Positions 46,543-54,985 of a stretch of 64,000 bases of DNA are shown here, in pieces. How positions within the stretch are numbered: the first letter of the stretch is position 1; every line of letters begins with the position of its first letter. The notes below the pieces were generated by a model. That model saw nothing but the letters and a program-made list of their open reading frames with translations. It searched no databases and was not told the DNA's origin. A program made the translations under genes and the position numbers. This DNA is from Spirosoma telluris (GTDB lineage Bacteria > Bacteroidota > Bacteroidia > Cytophagales > Spirosomataceae): NCBI GenBank assembly GCA_003259005.1, contig QLII01000001.1, positions 5,943,001 through 6,007,000 on the forward strand, given 5' to 3'.

Positions 46543-47655
46543 CTACAATTTTCCGACAAAGTGATCAAGGAAAGCCTTCGCAAAGGCAGATGCTCGTAAG
46601 TCCTTCTGAAGCTTAGGGTTGGTTCTAAATGGATCGAATTTGGCGTAGAAAGGCCGATTAAGATTTGGTGAATTGGCTAAAATGATAAATGTCAGGTCTT
46701 TATCGGGGACTTTGACAAACAAGGCAGAATTGCCTATCCACAAGCCGGTATGCCACATAATTTTGATGCCTTTGTAAGCATGCACAAACCAGCCTAATCC
46801 ATACGGTAACGTTTTGCCTTTTGGAGAAACGGTGGGCGTAAACACACGATCCCAGGTTGCCGGGCTTAAAAATCGCTTCTCATCGATGGCGTTAGAATAG
46901 GTTGCCAGATCCGCCACGCAGGACATTAATCCGGCCGAAGGGCCAAAATAAGTGGGGTAGGTGACGGGCACGAGTTGATTAGTCTGCCAGTTGTAGGGTT
47001 TGGCAACCAATTTTTCGAAAGCTGCCCGATCATAACCCATTAACGCAAAGTCAGTTGAGTCGGCTATATTAGGAGCCGTGTGGAGCAACCGAAGTGGAAG
47101 GAGAATTTGTTGAGTAAGAAGTTGCCCAAATGACTGGCCCGAAGCCTGTTCGATTACCTGCTTCAACTGACCATATTGATCTCCGCTGTAAATGAAGCTA
47201 TAGCCTGGTTTGAAGCCGTTTAGGCTGTGGCCCATTGCCGTATGCGTTAGTAGATGCTTAACTTTTATTCGGTCATCGCCACCCCAGCGGGCACCCAGAT
47301 TGATACCGTATTTGGTTACTGGATCATCCAGATTAACCTTGCCCGCTTCCACCAACTGCATCAGAATAATGGCTCCGAAGGTTTTGGTAACGGAGGCTAA
47401 ATGATAGACCGTATGTTCGTTCGGTACAATCTTCCTGTCAATATCAGCGTAGCCTAATCCTTTGTGCCAGACCAATGTTTTCCCATGCACAATACCGACA
47501 GAAAGGGAAGGTATGTGGTAGTGTTGCCGTAAAATCTCCAGCTCTCCGGCAAAAGATGCGGTATCCAATAGATTGATCGACGGAGCGGGTAGCTGAGCTG
47601 TAACTGGATGAGTGAGTGTGGATAAGATGGCTGTTATCCACAAAAGCGTTTTCAT
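46543..47655 (-). CDS. Serine hydrolase, class C beta-lactamase fold
   Basis: 370 aa with signal peptide MKTLLWITAILSTLTHPVTAQ. Catalytic signature: HLASVTKTFGA (SxxK, nucleophile Ser), SFIYSGDQYG (YxN-like position with Ser-Gly) and IKIMWHTGLWIG (HTG in place of KTG). Family members hydrolyse D-amino-acid peptides, beta-lactams or esters; clinical resistance should not be assumed. It lies downstream of the AraC-type regulator, 49 bp apart, same strand, so the regulator may be co-transcribed or control it. Confidence 0.9.
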   Translation of the reverse strand: MKTLLWITAILSTLTHPVTAQLPAPSINLLDTASFAGELEILRQHYHIPSLSVGIVHGKTLVWHKGLGYADIDRKIVPNEHTVYHLASVTKTFGAIILMQLVEAGKVNLDDPVTKYGINLGARWGGDDRIKVKHLLTHTAMGHSLNGFKPGYSFIYSGDQYGQLKQVIEQASGQSFGQLLTQQILLPLRLLHTAPNIADSTDFALMGYDRAAFEKLVAKPYNWQTNQLVPVTYPTYFGPSAGLMSCVADLATYSNAIDEKRFLSPATWDRVFTPTVSPKGKTLPYGLGWFVHAYKGIKIMWHTGLWIGNSALFVKVPDKDLTFIILANSPNLNRPFYAKFDPFRTNPKLQKDLRASAFAKAFLDHFVGKL

Positions 47656-47704
47656 GCTGCGTTGTTTTTGCCCAAAGCAAGGTCAAAAACGCATCCTGAT
47701 CTAC

Positions 47705-48844
47705 TCAAATCCCGATTTGAGAGGAATTTTTGAGATATTCACCCGGAGAAGAACCCGTTACTAGCTTGAACGTTCGCTGAAATGTAGCCTGCGAATTGAA
47801 GCCACAATCGAAGGCAATACCCGTTAGGGTAAGATGTTCATAAGCTGGATGGCGTAATCGGCGTTTCACTTCGTCAACTCTGTATTCATTAACAAACCCG
47901 TTGTAATTCTTATGCAGATGCTGATTGAGAACTGCCGAAATTAGTTTTGGCGGAAGGTGCAGATGCTGCCCTAATTTATCAACCGTTAGCTCAGTGTCTA
48001 GAAAGAGTTTCTGCTGTTCCATCGCATTGACCAGCGCGCTGATGACCTGCTCAACGGTCTTCGAACTCAACTCTGAAGTAGTGGATTTAGCAAGTTTATC
48101 AACGCTCTCAGAACGGGTATACAGGTAGCCCTTAAGACCTAACCAGTAAATCAGAATGGCAATGGGAATGTAAATTGGATACCACCCGAACCGATCCAGC
48201 AGTGGTTCCCGCAAGGAGGGAATGATATACGGTACCAAGTGCACGAACCAAATCACCTGAAAGCCTAAAAAGACGTTGACGAATTGGCGGAGCAACCGCA
48301 ATTTTTGCCCTTGCTCAGGCTGATTTTGTCCATTCCTTTGATATTGATTGAGAATGCGTTTCGTCAGGAATAAATAAATGGTGACCGAAAACCAACGCGG
48401 AATATCGACATAGGTATCGTATTCGTCCATGATATGCCCCCAGGTAGGCCCGCTTTTGTGCTCAAAAAAGCCAAGTAACAGTCCAATGACAAAGACCCAG
48501 CCCACCATCTTTGAACCAAAGTCCAGTATCGTCGGATAGAAATGTCGTCGTTCCTTTACACCCATCTGAAAGGCTGGTTCCAGCATTGATCGGGTGTAAA
48601 AATAGAGCAGAGGGCCAAGGGGCATGGCAACAATGAGCGGTAGGAAGTCCAGCATCAAGCTCACCCACCGATTCATGACAGGAACTCCCACACAAAAACT
48701 CATTAACGCCAGCAGACCAATGAGGACAGCTAACAACCGGTTCGATAGCTGACGGCCTTTGGGGTTAAACCACAGAAGTGATGCCAGAATAACTCCCTGC
48801 ACACTACCCAGCAATAAAATCAGGTCAAAGGGAGAGATCGTCAT
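47705..48844 (-). CDS. Membrane-bound AraC-family transcriptional regulator
   Basis: 379 aa: seven hydrophobic helices (LILLLGSVQGVILASLLWF, LLAVLIGLLALMSFCVGV, FLPLIVAMPLGPLLYFY, MVGWVFVIGLLLGFF, YPIYIPIAILIYWLGL and others) followed by a C-terminal AraC DNA-binding domain (FLDTELTVDKLGQHLHLPPKLISAVLNQHLHKNYNGFVNEYRVDEVKRRL, ITGIAFDCGFNSQATFQRTFKLVTGSSPGEY). This fusion of a membrane sensor and HTH_18 is common in Bacteroidota. It probably regulates the serine hydrolase and S41 peptidase genes located downstream. Confidence 0.92.
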   Translation of the reverse strand: MTISPFDLILLLGSVQGVILASLLWFNPKGRQLSNRLLAVLIGLLALMSFCVGVPVMNRWVSLMLDFLPLIVAMPLGPLLYFYTRSMLEPAFQMGVKERRHFYPTILDFGSKMVGWVFVIGLLLGFFEHKSGPTWGHIMDEYDTYVDIPRWFSVTIYLFLTKRILNQYQRNGQNQPEQGQKLRLLRQFVNVFLGFQVIWFVHLVPYIIPSLREPLLDRFGWYPIYIPIAILIYWLGLKGYLYTRSESVDKLAKSTTSELSSKTVEQVISALVNAMEQQKLFLDTELTVDKLGQHLHLPPKLISAVLNQHLHKNYNGFVNEYRVDEVKRRLRHPAYEHLTLTGIAFDCGFNSQATFQRTFKLVTGSSPGEYLKNSSQIGI

Positions 48845-48897
48845 ACCATCGATGCGTGGAATGCTGGCTAATGACCCAATAACGGTTAATTGTTTAG

Positions 48898-49545
48898 TTA
48901 ATAGTCCTGGATTTTTACCCGTATTTTGTGAGGGGCCACACTGGTACCACCAAAATAGAGCCCAGTATTATAAGCAAACGATTTGTTATGGGTAAAGGGA
49001 ATCGTTTTGCCACCCAGTACCTGATACACTTTTCGGTCGTAGTCGATCTTGATGGTCATTTTGGTCGGGGTATTCAAGGCCACTTCGGCAACCTTAAAGT
49101 CAATTCGCTGACCTTCCACATACACATAGGCCCCTAAGTCAATTCGACCGCGTGTGGGATTCCATCGCCAGCCAACCCGTGCCCCGTCAACCTGGTGTGG
49201 AGCAACCCCATCCAGTGGCTGATCTTTGGCACCTACAAAGCCTACCCCAATAACTTTGTTCCAATCGTCGGCATCGACAGCCCCAACATCGTAGATGCAA
49301 CTACTATCGAAGGTGACCGTTGCCGATACTTCGCCTGGGCTGATGAGTAAGCCAAATTTGCGGGCCGGACTTGGTTCATGTTCACCGGCTTCGATGACGA
49401 CCCAGTCGGAGTCTGACACCAAAAAATCAGGCACACAAGCGCTCATGAATAGACTAAGGCTAATCAATAATGCGGTGGCTACCAACGATCGAACGTTTGC
49501 TGGAGACTCGGAACGGGGCATATGATCTGACTTGAGAATACGCAT
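48898..49545 (-). CDS. Hypothetical lipoprotein
   Basis: About 215 aa from 49545 (a start at 49524 is also possible). The leader VRSLVATALLISLSLFMSAC ends in a lipobox (MSAC). The mature part reads DWVVIEAGEHEPSPARKFGLLISPGEVSATVTFDSSCIYDVG, RVGWRWNPTRGRIDLGAYVYVEGQRIDFKVAEVAL and KVYQVLGGKTIPFTHNKSFAYNTGLYFGGTSVAPHKIRVKI, an all-beta domain. It has no family I recognise; the pattern suits a jelly-roll ligand-binding fold. It is upstream of the AraC-type regulator in the same direction, 53 bp apart. Confidence 0.68.
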   Translation of the reverse strand: MRILKSDHMPRSESPANVRSLVATALLISLSLFMSACVPDFLVSDSDWVVIEAGEHEPSPARKFGLLISPGEVSATVTFDSSCIYDVGAVDADDWNKVIGVGFVGAKDQPLDGVAPHQVDGARVGWRWNPTRGRIDLGAYVYVEGQRIDFKVAEVALNTPTKMTIKIDYDRKVYQVLGGKTIPFTHNKSFAYNTGLYFGGTSVAPHKIRVKIQDY

Positions 49546-49690
49546 TGATATGCAAATAACGCTATAAATCAATGGATGTGTATCCCGTAGGATCAATGGT
49601 CAGAGGCTGTAGTCTAGTTGAGCCTTATTTCTTTGCGCAACATTTCGTACTTTTCAACATCCTTATACCAAAAGAGTAACTTAATCTTCT

Positions 49691-50881
49691 ATGCCACCGT
49701 CTTCTTCTTCTCAACGATTGGGTATACCAACGTATATCTATGCCGTTGTCTTTGCGTCTTTTTGTGTTATCATGGGCCTGTTATGGGACATTATGTGGCA
49801 TATGAGCATTGGGCGCGATGGGTTATTTGCACCCCCACACATGGTTATTTATGTAGGTGGTTTGGTAGCAGGGCTGTTTTCGGCCTACCAGATTCTAAAT
49901 ATGACACTTACTAAAAACCACTCTGGCCGGTCCAGTGCTGTACACTTCTGGGCTGTTTTTTATGGACCACTGGGTGCTATGTTCTGCGTTTGGGGGGCCT
50001 TGGCGATGCTTACCTCGGCCCCGTTCGATGATTGGTGGCATAATACCTATGGGCTTGATGTTCAGATTCTGACCCCTCCGCACACGATACTGGCTATCGG
50101 AATTATGACCTTACAGTTTGGGGCCATCATCGGTGCACTGGCACTGCAAAATCGGTATCGAAATCGCACTGAGCTTGTTAATGCTACGGCTACACGTCTG
50201 AAATGGTTATTTGCTATTGCAGCCGGTTTGTTGCTCACCATGCTGTTCACGCTGTTTTCAGAATCAATGGAACAGGGTGACAGCCATAATACGAGCTACT
50301 ACGTAACAGCCGCTATTGCGTTGCCATTCTATCTGGTTGCTATGGGGCGAGGCTCCCTGCTTCGTTGGCCTGTTACGACCATTGCTGGCTTATTTATGTT
50401 GTTTTTGCTGATGCCAAGCTGGATCATTCAACATTTTCCTGCTGTTCCCCGGCTAGGGCCCGTATTGAACCCGATTACGCACTACCAACCCTTCGTTTTT
50501 CCGCCCCTTTTAGTCATTCCCGGCTTTGTGATGGACTTGATTATGCATCGCTTCGACAAGTCCGGCACGGGTCGAAAAATGAACGACTGGCTACTTGCCG
50601 CTTTGTTGGGAGCCTCATTTTTGTTAATCCTGTTAGTGATTCAATGGCCCGTTGGTACGTTTCTTCAGACGTCACCTTATGCGCGAAATGGCATCTTTTT
50701 ATCCTATTCCTGGACGTATAACAGCCCACCCGACTGGGAGTATCGGTATGCCTTTCCCCCCTGGAGTATGCAATCACCAGCAGACTTCGCCATTGGTTTC
50801 GGGAAGGCACTGATTTATGCCATCCTCTCTGCCCGAGTTGGCCTGCTGTGGGGCAACTGGATGAAACGGGTAGCCCGCTGA
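49691..50881 (+). CDS. Multi-pass membrane protein, first of a metal-related pair
   Basis: 396 aa with about ten hydrophobic helices. Histidines lie in or near helices: MGLLWDIMWHMSIGRDGLFAPPHMVIYVGG, DWWHNTYGLDVQILTPPHTILAIG and SWIIQHFPAVPRL. Repeated PPH motifs are striking. Unrecognised family. The following gene (25 bp downstream) carries LHP motifs, so both may take part in metal handling, comparable with the copper operon at 8.5-11.2 kb (inference). The divergent promoter region with the lipoprotein gene is about 150 bp. Confidence 0.65.
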   Translation: MPPSSSSQRLGIPTYIYAVVFASFCVIMGLLWDIMWHMSIGRDGLFAPPHMVIYVGGLVAGLFSAYQILNMTLTKNHSGRSSAVHFWAVFYGPLGAMFCVWGALAMLTSAPFDDWWHNTYGLDVQILTPPHTILAIGIMTLQFGAIIGALALQNRYRNRTELVNATATRLKWLFAIAAGLLLTMLFTLFSESMEQGDSHNTSYYVTAAIALPFYLVAMGRGSLLRWPVTTIAGLFMLFLLMPSWIIQHFPAVPRLGPVLNPITHYQPFVFPPLLVIPGFVMDLIMHRFDKSGTGRKMNDWLLAALLGASFLLILLVIQWPVGTFLQTSPYARNGIFLSYSWTYNSPPDWEYRYAFPPWSMQSPADFAIGFGKALIYAILSARVGLLWGNWMKRVAR

Positions 50882-50906
50882 ATGAGCATATTAAGGGAAA
50901 GAGATC

Positions 50907-52625
50907 ATGAAACTTTACAAAATGAATCTAACAGTAAGCAATAAACGAATCCCCAGTCGAGTAATACGACTTGCCCTATTCTATTCACTCATTCTATCAT
51001 TTACACATTCACTCATTGCAACCGCCCACGTGGGCAGTTCCGGAGTGATTGTGCAGAAACAGGTTGGTAAATACCAACTGCTCATCAGCATAAAACCGCC
51101 TGATGTGGTACCCGGAACGGCTATTGTAACGGTCTTTGTCGAGCAGGGAAGAGCGAGTAGTATTGGGGCAAGACCCATTTACTTCCGTTCTGGCGATAAG
51201 GGTGCCCCAACGCACGATATTCTCAAACCAGTGGGTGATAACCGCTACGAAGGTGATTTGTGGCTTATGGAGTCCGGCTCATCGAGTATCGAATTAAGCA
51301 TCGACGGTCCTGATGGTAAGCAGCAGGTTGTTGTGCCTGTTGTGGCGATGGCAACGGCCTTACGTACGATGCCGGAAGGAACTGGTTTTGGGCTAGCCGT
51401 CATGGGCTTATTACTGGTCGTTATGCTTATTACCATCATTGGAGCCAGCAATTCAGATGGGGTGCTCACGCCTGGCCAGAAAGCGCCTGCAACGCTCGGT
51501 CGCCGGAGGCTGGTGGGTATGGGCGTTGGCCTCGCTGTGATCGCCCTGATATTAACAGGATGGCGCTCATGGTGGGCCAGTACTGCTGAAGACTATCGCG
51601 ATGTGCAATTGTACCGGCCAACGCCCATCAATACATCAGTACGTATCGCCAATGCTCAACGGCAACTAACGATTCAATTTGATACAACTGGCTTTGGAAC
51701 GGGCCGCAGAACACGTCGGCTATTTAGTTTCCTATTGCCCGATCATGGTAAGCTGATGCACGCCTTTTTGGTCAGAACACCGGGTTTGGATGCCTTCGCT
51801 CATTTGCATCCCAATCGCCGGGATTCGCTGGACTATGAATCCGCTTTGCCGCCATTACCGGGAGGCAAATACCTGCTCTATGCTGACGTCGTTTACCGAA
51901 GTGGCTTTGCCGAAACCCTGACCGATACCGTTGAGATACCTTCTCTGAAAATTACGGCCGAAGCAGCAGCCAACGCAAAACCTACTGACCCGGATGATAG
52001 CTGGCTTGTGACGGAACCAATGGGTGTAAAAGCCAGTGCCGTAAACATACCCCATTTAGACAATGACATGGTCGTGTGCGGTAAGCCCGGTGCCAGTATG
52101 AAACTTGCCGATGGCTCCAGCATGATCTGGATGGACAAGCCCTCGCAAATTCTGGAAGCTGGAAAACTATATTCCCTGAAATTTGCCGTAGCCGATGCCC
52201 AGGGAAAAGCGGCCTCGCTGGAGCCTTACCTTGGCATGGGTGGACACGCAGCTATTCTGCGCTCCGATGGAAGTGTGTACATTCATCTGCACCCAGTTGG
52301 TACGTACTCAATGGCCGCCGAAGGTTCACTGGTAAATCGCATTGCTGATACTACCCGAACATTCCACTACCCCAACGCGGCCCGGTTCAAAGATAGCATC
52401 GACACCTACGTAGCTAAACTTAAAACCCTGCCCGAAGCCGAAAAGAATAAGCTACTGGTCGCCAGTATGCCGGGTATGTCGCATGCGATGAAGATCAACA
52501 ACATGGTCGAGTTTCCGTATGCGTTTCCAAGAGCAGGTCATTACCGTATTTGGGTACAGGTGAAGCGGAAGGGGCAGGTGCTGACGGGTGTGTTCGATAC
52601 CCAGGTGAATGAGCCATTGCTGTAA
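50907..52625 (+). CDS. Exported membrane protein with paired His-Pro (LHP) domains, possibly copper-related
   Basis: 572 aa. The leader LALFYSLILSFTHSLIATAHVG is followed by a FixH/YtkA-like beta-domain (KYQLLISIKPPDVVPGTAIVTVFVE). Two transmembrane helices come next (FGLAVMGLLLVVMLITIIGA, LVGMGVGLAVIALILTGW), then two related beta-domains with LMHAFLVRTPGLDAFAHLHPNRRD and LGMGGHAAILRSDGSVYIHLHPVGTYS, and a Met/His-rich SMPGMSHAMKIN near the end. This pattern occurs in proteins near copper resistance and cytochrome oxidase assembly genes, though function is not established. The signal peptide h-region is encoded by a repeat also present between cydA and cydB. Confidence 0.68.
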   Translation: MKLYKMNLTVSNKRIPSRVIRLALFYSLILSFTHSLIATAHVGSSGVIVQKQVGKYQLLISIKPPDVVPGTAIVTVFVEQGRASSIGARPIYFRSGDKGAPTHDILKPVGDNRYEGDLWLMESGSSSIELSIDGPDGKQQVVVPVVAMATALRTMPEGTGFGLAVMGLLLVVMLITIIGASNSDGVLTPGQKAPATLGRRRLVGMGVGLAVIALILTGWRSWWASTAEDYRDVQLYRPTPINTSVRIANAQRQLTIQFDTTGFGTGRRTRRLFSFLLPDHGKLMHAFLVRTPGLDAFAHLHPNRRDSLDYESALPPLPGGKYLLYADVVYRSGFAETLTDTVEIPSLKITAEAAANAKPTDPDDSWLVTEPMGVKASAVNIPHLDNDMVVCGKPGASMKLADGSSMIWMDKPSQILEAGKLYSLKFAVADAQGKAASLEPYLGMGGHAAILRSDGSVYIHLHPVGTYSMAAEGSLVNRIADTTRTFHYPNAARFKDSIDTYVAKLKTLPEAEKNKLLVASMPGMSHAMKINNMVEFPYAFPRAGHYRIWVQVKRKGQVLTGVFDTQVNEPLL

Positions 52626-52708
52626 CTTTTTCAAAGCGGTAACCCATTCAGAATCAGATTTTGACTTGCTTGCAAACAAGATTTCTAAAATTTTTTTCAG
52701 CCGAAGAC

Positions 52709-52738
52709 TTGACAAGCGAAGAAAATAGCCTAATTTTG
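52709..52738 (+). promoter_or_regulatory. Promoter of the tRNA-Gly/tRNA-Leu unit
   Basis: TTG at 52709-52711 (in TTGACA), 19 bp, then TAATTTTG at 52731-52738: a full match to the Bacteroidota housekeeping consensus TTG-N19-TAnnTTTG. Transcription would start about 50 bp upstream of tRNA-Gly. Confidence 0.8.
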
Positions 52739-52794
52739 CATCCACAATTCGCCGAGAGGGTTATGCAAATTGCAAAACCGCAACGGCGGACCGT

Positions 52795-52870
52795 GCGAAA
52801 GTAGCTCAGCTGGTAGAGCGCGACCTTGCCAAGGTCGAGGTCGCGGGTTCGAACCCCGTCTTTCGCTCCA
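52795..52870 (+). tRNA. tRNA-Gly (anticodon GCC)
   Basis: Cloverleaf: acceptor GCGAAAG pairs with CTTTCGC, D-arm AGCTCAGCTGGTAGAGC, anticodon loop CTTGCCA with GCC, and T-arm GGGTTCGAACCCC. CCA is encoded (52868-52870). Confidence 0.97.
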
Positions 52871-52929
52871 CAAAGAGGCACCGAACCCGGTGCTTTTTTT
52901 GTAAATGACCGCTTCGGCGGTAATGGATT

Positions 52930-53017
52930 GCCGGGATGGTGGAATCGGTAGACACGCCGGACTTAAAATCCTGTGGGCCTCAAGCCCGTGCGGGTTCGAC
53001 TCCCGCTCCTGGTACCA
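52930..53017 (+). tRNA. tRNA-Leu (anticodon TAA)
   Basis: Class II tRNA with long variable arm: acceptor GCCGGGA/TCCTGGT, D-arm GGTGGAATCGGTAGACAC, anticodon stem-loop GGACTTAAAATCC, variable arm TGTGGGCCTCAAGCCCGTG, T-arm CGGGTTCGACTCCCG, CCA encoded. A decayed integrase lies just downstream. Confidence 0.97.
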
Positions 53018-53044
53018 TCCCCCTAAAAAGGGAAAAAAGAGTCA

Positions 53045-53075
53045 AGAAAAAGCCCTGATTTTCAGGGCTTTTTCT
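53045..53075 (+). terminator. Terminator of the tRNA unit
   Basis: AGAAAAAGCCCTGA at 53045-53058 pairs with TCAGGGCTTTTTCT at 53062-53075, a perfect stem with A/T-rich base. Confidence 0.88.
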
Positions 53076-53163
53076 GTTTTAGGGCTTTTCTGTTTTCTGT
53101 TGATTTGGCCCTGTTTTTCTATTTCTTGTTACTCGTTTTTGTAGCTTATTTGTATGTTTACCA

Positions 53164-53581
53164 ATGGATTACAATATCCAAACACAGGGTATGGTTATCA
53201 AATACAGGGAAAAGCCGTTAGCAAGCAGAAAACTCAGTTTCTACGTAGACAATTGGTACGGTGAGCAACGTCACTATGAATTCTTTTAACTTTACCGGCT
53301 CTTAGGGAAGGTAAGCCAGAGAAGGCCGTTTTACTCTCCCTTCTCCTACAGGAATGTTAAAAACCTTACGCTACTAGAGAGACCGGGGCATCAACAAAAC
53401 CGTTACGTTCCCTGTAGCGCGTCACTCCTTTGCTACTAACCTGCTTATCTATGAGACCGATGTAAAAACGGTTTCCTCCCTGCTAGGTCACGCCAGCCTT
53501 GAGCATACTCAAAAGTAGGTTCGGGTTGTTGAGGCTTTGGAGCAAAATGCTGTTAACCGCTTACCTAAAATAGAGTTATAG
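53164..53581 (+). pseudogene. Decayed tyrosine recombinase (integrase) beside tRNA-Leu
   Basis: Two islands of integrase sequence survive. 53164-53289 encodes 41 residues like an Arm DNA-binding domain (KYREKPLASRKLSFYVDNWYGEQRHYEF). 53387-53581 encodes the catalytic end (GINKTVTFPVARHSFATNLL, VKTVSSLLGHASLEHTQK), where the next codon, normally the catalytic Tyr, is TAG at 53516-53518. The frame then continues VRVVEALEQNAVNRLPKIEL to a TAG. The usual HVARH box reads PVARH, so its first His is lost too, and the core-binding domain between the islands is deleted. It marks an old integrative element at the tRNA-Leu gene. Confidence 0.8.
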
Positions 53582-53593
53582 CAAAGAACATCA

Positions 53594-54523
53594 ATGGATA
53601 CAAAAGCTACTGCTCAACTATTAAATAAGTCTGATAAACTTGTTTCAGGAGAGGGCCTCACTTGTCGGTTTGAGGTAGGTTCTGAAAAAGAGTTGATATC
53701 TGCTTTTTCTATTTTCATGTATTATCTCTCTGCAACAGTTAGGCCTGTTGAGGAATATTTTGGTGAGTTTTTGTATTTATATGAAAACGATTTTGACTTG
53801 TATGAGAAAAAATTAATTGAGCAAGAAAAGCTATATAGTGACCTGATAGATAAATCCTCTTTAAATGGCTTGTTATTTTCATATGACTTGTCAATCACAT
53901 TTAGGCGAATAGCTAAGATATGCTCAAAGACTCCAATAGGTTTCTTTCTAAATAAGTATGACTTCGTTCCTGAAACATTTAAAGACTATCAAAATGATAT
54001 TAGATTTCTGTATCTAATATATTGGAAACGAGAAATGTATGAAAGATACAAGGTGATTTTAGCGCTTAAAAATGGGGCTTCACCTGATCAAGGAATATAT
54101 TTTCCAACTTACCTTGCTAGACTATATTGGCAGATTAATGATAGAGAACTTACGCGTTTAGTTAAGCTCCTAAGAAGGTATTTTGAGAGAGATTTAGAAG
54201 TAGATGAAATAGTTAAGATATTAAGAAGAAAGAGCTATGGTAACATAGTTTGGAGAGCTAAAACAGAGGAATTAGCGTATCTATTTAAACTACTGGCAGA
54301 TAAGGGCATCATTAGTAAATTCAAATGGCGTGTAGGCCTTTGTAAAGGTAAAGTGTTTTGTAGTAAACAGGGCACAGTTATTAATGATTTTATCATTAAT
54401 ACTTCTTTGAATAGATTAAAAAATAAAGGCTTTCATCAAAGAAGCCTAAAATTTATTGACAAAATAGTCGATAGATTTTTGGAGCTTACGCCCATTGGTA
54501 TTAATAGAAAAGTGGTTAAGTAG
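53594..54523 (+). CDS. Hypothetical accessory protein, weakly RteC-like
   Basis: 309 aa, A/T rich, no signal peptide. The C-terminal third is basic: NDRELTRLVKLLRRYFERDLEVDEIVKILRRKSYGNIVWRAKTEELAYLFKLLADKGII resembles the short tryptophan-kinase-free module found in RteC and other Bacteroidota mobile-element proteins (W-x-A/G-x(3)-EL-x-YLF-x-L). The N-terminal two thirds are helical with conserved acidic/aromatic residues. It starts 12 bp after the integrase remnant, so it probably belongs to the same decayed element. Function unknown; the RteC link is weak. Confidence 0.55.
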   Translation: MDTKATAQLLNKSDKLVSGEGLTCRFEVGSEKELISAFSIFMYYLSATVRPVEEYFGEFLYLYENDFDLYEKKLIEQEKLYSDLIDKSSLNGLLFSYDLSITFRRIAKICSKTPIGFFLNKYDFVPETFKDYQNDIRFLYLIYWKREMYERYKVILALKNGASPDQGIYFPTYLARLYWQINDRELTRLVKLLRRYFERDLEVDEIVKILRRKSYGNIVWRAKTEELAYLFKLLADKGIISKFKWRVGLCKGKVFCSKQGTVINDFIINTSLNRLKNKGFHQRSLKFIDKIVDRFLELTPIGINRKVVK

Positions 54524-54584
54524 TTGATTATCAGTGTGTTGTTTGTGTTTCTGCTGTATTAAAATTATAGTGTTGATTATCAGT
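54524..54584 (+). repeat. Two 12-bp direct repeats before an accessory operon
   Basis: TTGATTATCAGT at 54524-54535 and again at 54573-54584, 49 bp apart, the first touching the stop of the preceding gene. May be regulator binding sites for the downstream pair, or remnant element sequence. Confidence 0.45.
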
Positions 54585-54724
54585 AAGTTATGGATAAAAT
54601 GTTTATTATTCCCGGGTACAATTGCTTTTTGTCTGTTTATTTCTAATTTCTTTACAATCGGTTAGACGATAGTCAGCCGGGTTTGCGCAAACCCATTTTT
54701 TCAAACAGTTTAAATCGTTGAAAA

Positions 54725-54985
54725 ATGGGAATAACCATAATGAGCAAGGCTGAGGATTTCAGCCAGCAATTACAGGAGCATGGGCAACAGTTGGCCCGTA
54801 TTGAACGGCTATTGGCCGGACAAAAAGAAACACTGACTTCAGTGCGGGCTATCCCGCATTACGTTGATCGGGCTGAGTTGGCCAGTTGGCTAAGGCGTAA
54901 TCGGGTTAAAACCGTTCAGGAAATTGAACAGGAAGCCACAACCTTTATACGGGCAAAGGGGCAAAAAGGAGGGGTAAGCAAATGA
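54725..54985 (+). CDS. Small accessory protein
   Basis: 86 aa (or 81 from the second Met): SKAEDFSQQLQEHGQQLARIERLLAGQKETLTSVRAIPHYVDRAELASWLRRNRVKTVQEIEQEATTFIRAKGQKGGVSK. The N-terminal half is a probable coiled coil and the rest a small helical domain with a possible DNA- or protein-binding surface. Similar short proteins precede conjugation or mobilisation-associated genes in Bacteroidota, but no match is certain. It overlaps the next start by 4 bp (ATGA), so both form one unit. Confidence 0.5.
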   Translation: MGITIMSKAEDFSQQLQEHGQQLARIERLLAGQKETLTSVRAIPHYVDRAELASWLRRNRVKTVQEIEQEATTFIRAKGQKGGVSK

